NCBI GenBank assembly: GCA_024280585.1
Contig: JAJRPW010000162.1
Span: 1-6,360, forward strand
From: Alphaproteobacteria bacterium
Lineage (GTDB): Bacteria; Pseudomonadota; Alphaproteobacteria; Rickettsiales; UBA6187
DNA length: 6,360 nucleotides
Reading direction: 5' to 3'
Below the pieces are notes generated by a model that ran no database searches, was not told the DNA's origin, and saw nothing but the letters and a program-made list of their open reading frames with translations. Position 1 is the first letter of the stretch. Every line of letters begins with the position of its first letter. Positions 1 to 5,644 of this stretch are shown one piece after another. The position numbers and the translations under genes are program-made.

Positions 1-591
1 AACCGCCTGGCTTTTTTCAGGATGGAACTGTGTAGCTATTATATTGTTTTTTGCAATAATTGCAACAATTGGCGCACCATACTCAACTTTCGATAGAATG
101 TCATCTTCTTTTTGAGTGTTAAAATGATATGAATGGACGAAATATGCGTGATCTCCCGTTTTAATTCCTTTTAGTACCGGGTGATTTTTTTGGATAATAA
201 GTTCATTCCAGCCCATATGCGGGATTTTTATATCAGCAGATTTTTTCTCAATAGGAATAACTTTACCGCCTATCCAGCCAAATCCTTTATGCAAACCATT
301 CTCAGTACCTTCGTCGGCCAACATTTGCATACCGACACAAACTCCCATGAAAGGCCGTTGTTTTTCTAAAACCATTTCTGATAAACAATCTTTCATGCCA
401 GGTAGTGCGCTTAGTCCTGCAACACAATCACCAAAAGCACCCACCCCCGGCAGGACTATATGGCTGGCGTTTTCTACGTCTTTGGGATTATTGGAAACAA
501 CGACGGTGGCTCCCTCGGATTCGCGCTCAAAGGCTTTCTGTATGGAGTGTAGGTTACCGGAACCGTAGTCAATAATTGTTATTTGTTTCAT
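1..591 (-). CDS. hisH: Imidazole glycerol phosphate synthase, glutaminase subunit HisH (3' end outside window)
   Basis: HisH is the class I glutamine amidotransferase subunit of IGP synthase. It releases ammonia from glutamine and passes it to HisF, which makes IGP and AICAR in cytoplasmic histidine synthesis. The reading frame is open for all 197 visible codons from the ATG at 591. It begins MKQITIIDYGSGNLHS, the usual HisH opening. The nucleophile elbow GVCVGMQML places the catalytic Cys at residue 85. FGWIGG, KIPHMGWNEL and YFVHSYHF follow in family order, and QFHPEKSQ supplies the catalytic His190 and Glu192. The family normally ends soon after this motif, so probably only a short C-terminal piece is missing. 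The start lies 18 bases after the DUF2628 stop. No clear Shine-Dalgarno site is visible, so translation may be coupled to the upstream gene. hisA and hisF would be expected beyond the left edge; this is an inference from related operons. Confidence 0.97.
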   Translation of the reverse strand, partial: MKQITIIDYGSGNLHSIQKAFERESEGATVVVSNNPKDVENASHIVLPGVGAFGDCVAGLSALPGMKDCLSEMVLEKQRPFMGVCVGMQMLADEGTENGLHKGFGWIGGKVIPIEKKSADIKIPHMGWNELIIQKNHPVLKGIKTGDHAYFVHSYHFNTQKEDDILSKVEYGAPIVAIIAKNNIIATQFHPEKSQAV

Positions 592-609
592 TCTAGTTTG
601 AACACTATA

Positions 610-984
610 TTATAGAGATGTATGTTTATCATAAAAGCGTCTTTGTGCATCGAGTAAATCAGTACCGCTCACCGTATCAAATAAGGTGAAGCCTCTTGAT
701 TCCAAACTTTTTTGGTACCAATTATTAGCCTCGAAGCCAATAAGTGCAAAAACCCCTATTTTTAACACGCCAGCAACCTCAACAGAGATAATTCCGTTGC
801 GCTCCAGCAATACAAATAAGATGCTGATGGCGAATAAAACAGCAGAGCAAATCCACATTTTATTATAAATTGTCCATAATATTTGTAAAATAGCCGCCCA
901 TAAAGAAAAGCCCTCTTTAACAAAAACGGCATCTTCTAAAGGGTTGGTTAGCCCTTGTTTTACATGAACTGTGTAAATCTTCAT
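610..984 (-). CDS. DUF2628 family small membrane protein in the his operon
   Basis: This 124-residue protein of unknown function matches my memory of the DUF2628 family. The N-terminus MKIYTVHVKQG, then DAVFVKEGFSLWAAIL, then GFEANNWYQKSLESRGF and a C-terminal VSGTDLLDAQRRFY follow the family pattern in order. Residues about 29-60 and 64-84 are hydrophobic, suggesting two or three membrane-embedded helices with a charged C-terminal tail. The ATG lies only 3 bases after the hisB stop. An AAAGGTG stretch inside the end of hisB can serve as ribosome binding site. Its place between hisB and hisH recurs in alphaproteobacterial his operons, but no step of histidine synthesis needs a membrane protein, so its role there is open. 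The family call is fairly sure; the function is unknown. Confidence 0.88.
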   Translation of the reverse strand: MKIYTVHVKQGLTNPLEDAVFVKEGFSLWAAILQILWTIYNKMWICSAVLFAISILFVLLERNGIISVEVAGVLKIGVFALIGFEANNWYQKSLESRGFTLFDTVSGTDLLDAQRRFYDKHTSL

Positions 985-987
985 TTT

Positions 988-1575
988 TTACAAAACACCT
1001 TTTGTCGATGGAACTTCATCTTTTTTTCTAGGATCAATTGCAATTGCCGTGCGTAGTGCCCGGGCGACTCCCTTATAGCAGGATTCCACTATATGATGGT
1101 TATTTTCGCCATATAGATTTTCAATATGCAAAGTTGCGCCTGCGCTTTGTGAGAATGCCTGGAACCATTCTTTGAATAATTCCGTGTCCATATCCCCAAC
1201 TTTATTCTGTGAAAAATTTACTTTCCAGATTAAATATGGCCGGTTTGACAGATCCAAAGCAACACGGGTCAGGGTTTCATCCATTGGAATATATGAATCA
1301 CCGTATCGGACTATACCTTTTTTATCGCCAAGAGCTTTCGCGAAAGCCTCGCCGATTGCCCAGCCTGTATCCTCGGTTGTGTGGTGGTAATCAATGTGCA
1401 AATCGCCTTTAGCCTCGACCTTCAGGTCGATCAGGCTGTGTCTCGAAAGCTGCTCTAGCATATGATCCAAAAAGCCGATTCCGGTTGATATCTCATATTT
1501 GCCGGTTCCATCAAGATTAATCTCGGCCGATATTTGTGTCTCTTTTGTATTTCTGCTTATTTTTGCTTTACGCAC
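988..1575 (-). CDS. hisB: Imidazoleglycerol-phosphate dehydratase HisB (monofunctional)
   Basis: HisB dehydrates imidazoleglycerol phosphate to imidazole acetol phosphate, a middle step of histidine synthesis, using manganese. The 195 residues match the stand-alone dehydratase; there is no fused phosphatase domain as in Escherichia coli HisB. Visible motifs are GIGFLDHMLEQLSRHS (residues 32-47), the first metal motif HHTTED with His64, His65 and Glu68, the second metal motif HHIVE with His160, His161 and Glu164, and the C-terminal PSTKGVL. The start is GTG: the first codons read MRKAKISRNTKETQI, the family N-terminus, and an AGGA at 1583-1586 sits 7 bases upstream. It is the first visible gene of a leftward operon, followed after 3 bases by the DUF2628 gene, and it is divergent from prs. 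Confidence 0.97.
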   Translation of the reverse strand: MRKAKISRNTKETQISAEINLDGTGKYEISTGIGFLDHMLEQLSRHSLIDLKVEAKGDLHIDYHHTTEDTGWAIGEAFAKALGDKKGIVRYGDSYIPMDETLTRVALDLSNRPYLIWKVNFSQNKVGDMDTELFKEWFQAFSQSAGATLHIENLYGENNHHIVESCYKGVARALRTAIAIDPRKKDEVPSTKGVL

Positions 1576-1607
1576 TTTATTGTCCTTTTATTACATAATG
1601 AGAAACT

Positions 1608-1637
1608 ATTATATATCCATTTTGGGTCAAAATACAA
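1608..1637 (-). promoter_or_regulatory. Possible sigma70-type promoter for hisB-DUF2628-hisH
   Basis: On the minus strand TATAAT (1608-1613) is a perfect -10 consensus. An 18-base spacer separates it from TTGTAT (1632-1637), a fair -35 match. Transcription would begin near 1601, giving a leader of about 25 bases before the hisB GTG. The region is very AT-rich, so chance TATAAT matches are likely. No attenuator with a run of His codons fits in so short a leader. Confidence 0.4.
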
Positions 1638-1670
1638 TTATTATATTATTTTTCTAAATTTCCATAGTTA

Positions 1671-1699
1671 TTGACTCACTTGTAATATTCTGCTATCTA
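1671..1699 (+). promoter_or_regulatory. Probable sigma70-type promoter for prs
   Basis: TTGACT (1671-1676) differs from the -35 consensus at one base. It is separated by exactly 17 bases from TATCTA (1694-1699), and a TG at 1691-1692 gives an extended -10. Transcription would begin near 1706, about 25 bases before the prs ATG. An AAGAG at 1720-1724, 7 bases before that ATG, is the likely ribosome binding site. Spacing and position make this the best promoter candidate in the window. Confidence 0.6.
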
Positions 1700-1731
1700 G
1701 CGCATATCTAACCCAATATAAGAGCGTGTGC

Positions 1732-2664
1732 ATGAAATTAATATCAGGAAATAGTAATCTATCGTTAACCGAAGACATAGCTAGAACTTTGGGTGCAGAA
1801 CTTACAGATGTAGAAATTAAACGTTTTGCCGATGATGAGATTTTTGTTGAGATCAATGAAAATATTCGCGGCGAAGATGTTTTTGTGGTGCAACCAACAT
1901 CATTTCCGGCCAATGACCATATAATGGAATTGCTGGTTACAATAGATGCGCTGAAAAGGTCGTCAGCACGGCGTATAACAGCGGTAATACCTTACTTTGG
2001 CTATGCCAGGCAGGATAGGAAGCCCGGGCCAAGAACACCTATTTCAGCTAAATTAGTGGCTAATATTATCACGATAGCCGGTGTCGACAGAGTTTTAACT
2101 ATGGACTTGCACGCCGGGCAAATACAAGGGTTTTTCGATATTCCGGTTGATAATTTGTATGCAGCGCCGGTTTTCAGAAAAGATATTGAAGAGAATTTTG
2201 AAAAAGGTAACAGGGTAGTTGTATCTCCCGATGTTGGCGGCGTGGTTCGTGCGAGGTCGCTTGCCAAGAGGATTGATGCAACGCTGGCTATCGTTGATAA
2301 ACGCCGTGAAAAGGCCGGTGTATCAGAAGTAATGAATGTTATTGGTGAAGTTGCAGGAAAAGATTGCATTATAGTTGATGATATAGTAGATTCCGCCGGA
2401 ACTTTGTGTAATGGAGCCGCCGCGCTTAAAGAAAAAGGTGCAAAAACCGTATCGGCTTATATTACACATGGCGTGTTATCCGGGAAAGCTCTGGAAAGAA
2501 TTGCAGGGTCGGTTCTTAAAGAGCTGGTAATTACAGATAGTATAAAACCAACGGATGCAGTTAAGGAAATAGCGAATATTCGTGTTATTTCCATAGCCCC
2601 TTTGATGGCGGAAGCGATTAAAAGGATTTCAGAAGAAACTTCGGTTTCTTGTTTATTTGAGTAA
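1732..2664 (+). CDS. prs: Ribose-phosphate pyrophosphokinase (PRPP synthetase)
   Basis: Prs transfers pyrophosphate from ATP to ribose 5-phosphate, making PRPP for purine, pyrimidine, NAD, histidine and tryptophan synthesis in the cytoplasm. From the ATG at 1732 it gives 310 residues starting MKLISGNSNLSL, the normal family start and length. A GTG at 1726 would add only two residues and overlap the ribosome binding site spacing, so I reject it. Motifs in order are VIPYFGYARQDRK (residues 85-97, ATP side), the metal ligand His127 in DLHAGQIQGFF, SPDVGGVVRARSLAKR, DKRREKAG, and the PRPP-binding loop DDIVDSAGT at residues 216-224. All key residues are present. It stands divergent from the his operon, which draws on PRPP, and upstream of rplY-pth-ychF. 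A weak 4-base-pair hairpin (2665-2677) and a T-run (2686-2691) follow the stop. Confidence 0.97.
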   Translation: MKLISGNSNLSLTEDIARTLGAELTDVEIKRFADDEIFVEINENIRGEDVFVVQPTSFPANDHIMELLVTIDALKRSSARRITAVIPYFGYARQDRKPGPRTPISAKLVANIITIAGVDRVLTMDLHAGQIQGFFDIPVDNLYAAPVFRKDIEENFEKGNRVVVSPDVGGVVRARSLAKRIDATLAIVDKRREKAGVSEVMNVIGEVAGKDCIIVDDIVDSAGTLCNGAAALKEKGAKTVSAYITHGVLSGKALERIAGSVLKELVITDSIKPTDAVKEIANIRVISIAPLMAEAIKRISEETSVSCLFE

Positions 2665-2691
2665 CCCGGTATTCGGGCTGTAGAATTTTTT
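2665..2691 (+). terminator. Weak possible terminator after prs
   Basis: Directly after the prs stop, CCCG (2665-2668) can pair with CGGG (2674-2677) around a 5-base loop. A run of six T follows, but only 8 bases later at 2686-2691. The stem is short and the gap to the T-run is larger than in good intrinsic terminators. It could reduce read-through into rplY or have no role. Confidence 0.22.
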
Positions 2692-2856
2692 GGCTTTATT
2701 TTTTCATTAGGAGATAGAGGCGAGGAGAATTTTAACGTATTAAGTTACGTGAATTCTACGAGACCTGCAAACGACGACGTGAAGGCTTAAAAACAAAAGA
2801 TTATTTTTATTAACAAACGTGGTCTGTAATGGGCGGCGGATTATTTGGAGAAGAAA
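2665..2856 (+). other. prs-rplY intergenic leader with hairpin and a short S21-like coding fragment
   Basis: This 192-base gap has no full gene. AGAATT (2726-2731) and ACGTA (2735-2739) can pair with AATTCT (2752-2757) and TACGT (2746-2750), forming an interrupted hairpin. An open stretch at 2736-2810, ending in TAA, reads LREFYETCKRRREGLKTK in its middle. This recalls the REFYE then basic-rich core of ribosomal protein S21, but there is no ATG and the N-terminal half is absent. It may be a decayed fragment or chance. I could not find a convincing promoter for rplY here, although one may exist in the AT-rich 2787-2815 stretch. Confidence 0.3.
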
Positions 2857-3552
2857 ATGGTTGGAACAACAACTTTAATAGCAGAAAAAAGAGAAGGTAC
2901 AGGCAAAGGTGAGGCTCGCAGCTTGCGTAGAGATAACAAAGTGCCTGCAATTATTTATGGCAACAAACAGGATGAAGTGAAAATTTCTACATCCCTTAAA
3001 GAGTTGCAAATGGAATATATGAAAGGTGGATTCAAATCAAGAGTGATTGATGTTGAAATAGATGGCAAAAAAATTCATACACTTCCGCGCGATGTTCAAT
3101 TACACCCGGTGACGGATATTGTGCAGCATGTGGATTTCCTGCGGATTGAAAAAGACACTAAAGTTCATGTGTTTGTTAGAGTTAAATTTGTTAATGCTGA
3201 TAAATCACCAGGTTTAAAACGCGGCGGTGTCTTGAATGTTATCAGGCGTGAAGTAGAAATGCTTTGCCGCGCCGATTCAATTCCTAAGGTTTTAATCGTT
3301 GATTTGGACGGAGTTAAAATTGCTGATTCAATCCATGTAAGCTCAATTAATCTGCCCGAAGGCGCTGTTCCTGCAATTACTGATCGTGATTTCACTATTG
3401 CATCAGTTGCGGGTCGTACTGCTGAAGAAGCCGTTGAAGAAGTGGCCGAAGCTGAAGAGGGCGAAGAAGGTGCTGAAGCTGCTGAAGCTGCTGAAGGTGA
3501 AGAATCTTCTGCTGAAGGTGGTGATGCTGAAGCTTCCGAAGGTGATAAATAG
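2857..3552 (+). CDS. rplY: Large-subunit ribosomal protein bL25, long Ctc type
   Basis: bL25 binds 5S rRNA in the central protuberance of the large ribosomal subunit. The ATG at 2857 has GGAG at 2847-2850 six bases upstream. A TTG at 2845 overlaps that site and would add only four residues, so I prefer the ATG, giving 231 residues. The N-terminal 5S-binding part reads MVGTTTLIAEKREGTGKGEARSLRRDNKVPAIIYG in outline, with RSLRRDNKVPAIIYG (residues 21-35) the most typical stretch. DVQLHPVTDIVQHVDFLRI ends this domain. A second beta-rich Ctc domain follows (about 95-185). From residue 189 the tail is almost only Ala, Glu and Gly, an acidic, probably disordered extension built partly from 9-base repeats. 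Such tails are common in long L25 proteins. pth follows after 16 bases, so the two are probably co-transcribed. Confidence 0.95.
   Translation: MVGTTTLIAEKREGTGKGEARSLRRDNKVPAIIYGNKQDEVKISTSLKELQMEYMKGGFKSRVIDVEIDGKKIHTLPRDVQLHPVTDIVQHVDFLRIEKDTKVHVFVRVKFVNADKSPGLKRGGVLNVIRREVEMLCRADSIPKVLIVDLDGVKIADSIHVSSINLPEGAVPAITDRDFTIASVAGRTAEEAVEEVAEAEEGEEGAEAAEAAEGEESSAEGGDAEASEGDK
3472..3498 (+). repeat. Nine-base tandem repeat in the L25 tail
   Basis: Three copies of GCTGAAGCT (the last ending GGT) lie head to tail and encode Ala-Glu-Ala units. Related GCTGAAG stretches flank them from 3421 to 3534. The repeat keeps the reading frame, so changes in copy number would only lengthen or shorten the acidic tail. 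Confidence 0.7.
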
Positions 3553-3555
3553 TAA

Positions 3556-3569
3556 CTAGTGACTAGTGA
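3556..3569 (+). repeat. Tandem CTAGTGA pair in front of pth
   Basis: CTAGTGA occurs twice head to tail, and the last base is the first base of the pth ATG. It fills the place where a ribosome binding site would normally be. CTAGTGA also appears at 5360-5366 in the right arm of the hairpin after ychF. Confidence 0.6.
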
Positions 3570-4126
3570 TGTACTTACTAATCGGTCTTGGTAACCCAGG
3601 AAAAGAATACGAAAATACCAGGCATAATATTGGCTTTATGGTGGTGGATGAAATCATCCGCCACTATGGTTTTTTTAGCCCCAAGATGAAGTTTCACGGG
3701 CTTCTAGCCGATGGTAAGATCGCTGATGAGAAAGTTATTATTCTAAAGCCGCAAACATTTATGAACCGCTCCGGCATTTCTGTTGCCGAAGCAGTTAAGT
3801 TCTATAAAATTCCACCGGAAAATATTATTGTTTTATATGATGAGCTGGATTTAATTCCGGCTAAAGTGCGGGTGAAAACAGGCGGTGGCTCTGGTGGTCA
3901 TAACGGCATTAAGGATATAGACAGCCATATCGGTAAGGGTTACAAACGTGTGCGTATCGGAATTGGCCACCCAGGTGATAAAGACATGGTTTCTGGCTAT
4001 GTTCTACATAAATTCAGTAAGGATGAAAAACCGGCGATGGACGAGGTTATTTGCTCTATTGCGGAGTATATGCCGGAGTTGATTAAGGGTGATGACGATT
4101 TATTTATGACGAGGGTGGCAAAATAA
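3569..4126 (+). CDS. pth: Peptidyl-tRNA hydrolase
   Basis: Pth cleaves the ester between peptide and tRNA in peptidyl-tRNAs that fall off the ribosome, recycling tRNA in the cytoplasm. The protein has 185 residues, normal for bacterial Pth. The active-site set is complete: Asn9 in GLGNPGKEYENTRHN, catalytic His19, Asn66 in KPQTFMNRSG, Asp91 in LYDELDL and Asn112 in GGGSGGHNGIKDI. RVRIGIGHPG and VSGYVLHKFS follow as in the family. The ATG at 3569 is preferred over the adjoining GTG at 3566 because MYLLIGLGNPG is the usual start. No Shine-Dalgarno sequence is visible, and a tandem CTAGTGA pair occupies the site. The rplY stop is only 16 bases upstream, so translation is probably coupled. ychF follows after 47 bases. 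Confidence 0.97.
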   Translation: MYLLIGLGNPGKEYENTRHNIGFMVVDEIIRHYGFFSPKMKFHGLLADGKIADEKVIILKPQTFMNRSGISVAEAVKFYKIPPENIIVLYDELDLIPAKVRVKTGGGSGGHNGIKDIDSHIGKGYKRVRIGIGHPGDKDMVSGYVLHKFSKDEKPAMDEVICSIAEYMPELIKGDDDLFMTRVAK

Positions 4127-4130
4127 GAAA

Positions 4131-4146
4131 GTGCAAGTGCAAGTAC
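4131..4146 (+). repeat. Short GTGCAA tandem repeat between pth and ychF
   Basis: GTGCAA occurs twice and is followed by the variant GTACAC's first four bases, just after the pth stop. It is short and may have no function. It lies upstream of the ychF ribosome binding site and does not form a hairpin that I can see. Confidence 0.4.
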
Positions 4147-4173
4147 ACTGAATAATATAAGGGAGGAAAAAAT

Positions 4174-5274
4174 ATGGGATTTAATTGTGGAATTGTTGGT
4201 TTACCAAATGTCGGAAAATCAACCTTATTTAATGCATTAACACAAACGGCGGCGGCGGAAGCGGCCAATTATCCGTTTTGTACGATTGAGCCAAATACGG
4301 GGCGGGTTGGTGTACCCGACGAGCGGCTTAATAAACTGGCGGAAATTGCCGGTTCAAAAGAGATAATCCCGACGCAGCTGGAGTTTGTTGATATTGCAGG
4401 GTTGGTTAAAGGTGCAAGTAAAGGTGAGGGGCTGGGTAATAAGTTCCTGTCGCATATACGCGAAGTGGATGCGATTGTGCAGGTTCTGCGCTGCTTTGAA
4501 GATGGTGATATCACCCATGTTGAAGGCTCGGTTGATCCAATTCGTGATGCAGAAATTATAGAGACGGAGCTGGTTCTGGCTGATTTGGAATCGGTCGAAA
4601 AACGTATTCCCGGTTTAGAAAAAAGGGCGCGCTCACAGGATAAAGAGGCCAAGGCGCAATTGGAAATGTTACAGCAAGTATATGAATTATTGGCAGAAGG
4701 CAAGCCGGCGCGTGAGTTTAAGGTTGATGAGGATGATGCAAAATTGTTCAAATCATTGCAGTTAATCACTGCCAAGCCGATGATGTATGTGTGTAATGTG
4801 GCAGAGGATGAGGCGGAATCTGGCAATGAACATTCGGCGAAAGCTATCCAGCGAGCAGAATTGGAGGGCGCGGCCTATGTTATTGTGTCGGCGCGAATTG
4901 AGGAGGAGATATCCGGGCTGGAAAGTGATGAGGAAAAGGCAGAGTTTTTAGAGTCAATTGGGCTGTCTGAAACTGGCCTAAGCCGGGTTATCAGGACTGG
5001 CTATGAGCTTTTAGAGCTAATTACATTCTTTACTATAGGGCCAAAAGAAGCGCATGCATGGACGGTTCGCAAAGGCTCGCTAGCACCGCAAGCTGCAGGT
5101 GTTATTCATACTGATTTCGAAAAAGGCTTTATCCGTAGCGAGACGATTGCTTGCGCTGATTTTATAAATCTGGGCGGTGAGCAAAAAGCCAAAGAGGCCG
5201 GTAAAATGCGTCTTGAGGGCAAGGATTATGTTACGCAAGACGGTGATGTCATGCATTTTCGGTTTAATACATAG
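4174..5274 (+). CDS. ychF: Ribosome-associated ATPase/GTPase YchF (Obg family)
   Basis: YchF (eukaryotic homologue OLA1) is an Obg-family P-loop NTPase that prefers ATP and associates with ribosomes; in bacteria it is linked to stress responses. The 366 residues match the family length. The P-loop is GLPNVGKST (residues 9-17), followed by NYPFCTIEPN (32-41) in the switch I region and the G3 motif DIAGLVKGASKGEGLGN from residue 73, where a hydrophobic residue replaces the usual catalytic Gln. The base-recognition motif is NVAE (208-211) rather than NKxD, the feature tied to ATP preference. SAR follows at 239-241. A coiled-coil-like charged stretch (about 130-190) precedes this, and the C-terminal TGS domain covers about 283-366 (FFTIGPKEAHAWTVRKGS to GDVMHFRF). 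The ATG has a strong GGGAGG at 4161-4166, seven bases upstream, so it may be translated more strongly than pth. Confidence 0.97.
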   Translation: MGFNCGIVGLPNVGKSTLFNALTQTAAAEAANYPFCTIEPNTGRVGVPDERLNKLAEIAGSKEIIPTQLEFVDIAGLVKGASKGEGLGNKFLSHIREVDAIVQVLRCFEDGDITHVEGSVDPIRDAEIIETELVLADLESVEKRIPGLEKRARSQDKEAKAQLEMLQQVYELLAEGKPAREFKVDEDDAKLFKSLQLITAKPMMYVCNVAEDEAESGNEHSAKAIQRAELEGAAYVIVSARIEEEISGLESDEEKAEFLESIGLSETGLSRVIRTGYELLELITFFTIGPKEAHAWTVRKGSLAPQAAGVIHTDFEKGFIRSETIACADFINLGGEQKAKEAGKMRLEGKDYVTQDGDVMHFRFNT

Positions 5275-5307
5275 TATAGTGTTTCCTAAATTGATTCCTA
5301 CGTTGTC

Positions 5308-5367
5308 GTCACTAGTTTTATAATATTCACGTATTTTAATACGCTAAAATATTATAAAACTAGTGAC
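5308..5367. repeat. Long hairpin with perfect 20-base inverted arms
   Basis: The 20 bases at 5308-5327 (starting GTCACTAGTTTTATAA) are exactly complementary in reverse to 5348-5367. Between them CGTATT (5330-5335) and AATACG (5338-5343) form a smaller nested inverted repeat, so the whole 60 bases can fold into one long, AT-rich stem. It starts 33 bases after the ychF stop. No T-run follows on either strand, so it is not a classic intrinsic terminator. It could protect or end the ychF transcript, or be a small palindromic mobile element. Confidence 0.85.
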
Positions 5368-5384
5368 TTCTAGTAATAATTGAA

Positions 5385-5389
5385 TTTAT
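5385..5389 (+). repeat. Left TTTAT flank, possible target-site duplication
   Basis: TTTAT directly abuts the left terminal repeat of the 5390-5533 element and is repeated at 5534-5538 directly after the right one. In DNA this AT-rich, a 5-base match could also arise by chance. Confidence 0.4.
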
Positions 5390-5533
5390 TAGGACTTACG
5401 CATGAAGTCGTTTTTTTGTTTGTTTTGTCGTTAAAAACAACCTAAAAGTACTCATGTACTTCGTGTACACTCCGTTTTTTAGAACATTTTTGCCTAAAAA
5501 CAAATCAAAAATACTCGTCATGCGTAAGTCCTA
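5390..5533. mobile_element. MITE-like palindromic element with 16-base terminal inverted repeats
   Basis: TAGGACTTACGCATGA (5390-5405) is exactly the reverse complement of 5518-5533. The two halves remain imperfectly complementary towards the centre: CTAAAA (5442-5447) pairs with TTTTAG (5477-5482), and TGTAC (5455-5459) with GTACA (5465-5469), all around the same midpoint near 5462. The element is flanked by TTTAT on both sides. It has no open frame that could be a transposase. Small size, terminal repeats, possible target duplication and an intergenic site after a housekeeping gene fit a non-autonomous element moved by a transposase elsewhere in the genome. The GGACTTACGCA end recalls termini of some IS5-like elements, but this is from memory and unverified. 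Confidence 0.62.
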
Positions 5534-5538
5534 TTTAT
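5534..5538 (+). repeat. Right TTTAT flank, possible target-site duplication
   Basis: This is the second copy of TTTAT, starting directly after the right terminal inverted repeat. Together with 5385-5389 it marks the expected insertion boundaries of the element. Confidence 0.4.
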
Positions 5539-5581
5539 AAAACACTACCCATCATTCACGAAGTTCAGTTTGAAGACATAG

Positions 5582-5616
5582 AAAAAGCCCTCTTGGAAAT
5601 TAATCAAAAAGGGCTT
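5582..5616 (-). terminator. Rho-independent terminator of the unknown minus-strand gene
   Basis: Read on the minus strand, AAGCCCT (5616 to 5610) pairs perfectly with AGGGCTT (5591 to 5585) around an 18-base loop. The stem runs straight into a T-run: five T at 5586-5582, two of them part of the stem. It begins 32 bases after the stop codon of the gene ending at 5649. On the plus strand no T-run follows, so it should not serve ychF. The long loop is its only weak point. Confidence 0.7.
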
Positions 5617-5644
5617 CTCCTAAACTTGGTTAAGTTATTCTTTG

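Noticed and set aside
181..568. Two plus-strand open frames at the left end.
   Set aside because: They lie opposite hisH, whose catalytic motifs are clear on the minus strand.
1726..1731. GTG start for prs, two codons before the ATG.
   Set aside because: The family starts at MKLISGN, and AAGAG is well placed for the ATG at 1732 but too close to the GTG.
2767..2790. GCAAACGACGA followed by a stop resembles the start of a tmRNA tag (ANDDVKA).
   Set aside because: The tag would end in Lys-Ala instead of the usual hydrophobic Ala-Ala ending, and no tRNA-like acceptor, T-arm or pseudoknots could be found around it. The short match is best taken as chance.
2662..2790. The prs frame stays open for 42 codons after its stop codon.
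   Set aside because: Prs already ends at the normal family length, the stop is followed by no recoding signal, and an open run of this size is possible by chance.
2845..2856. TTG start for rplY.
   Set aside because: It overlaps the GGAG ribosome binding site of the ATG at 2857, which gives the usual L25 N-terminus.
4269..4826. 185-codon open frame on the minus strand inside ychF.
   Set aside because: It is the shadow of a conserved gene, with Ser-rich composition and no recognisable domain. The same holds for the frames opposite prs, rplY, hisB and hisH.
5308..5538. CRISPR array, suggested by several repeats in a short gap.
   Set aside because: The repeats are inverted, not regularly spaced direct repeats, and there are no spacers or cas genes.
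5582..5616. Use of the AAGCCCT hairpin as a two-way terminator also serving ychF.
   Set aside because: No T-run follows it on the plus strand, and it lies more than 300 bases after the ychF stop.
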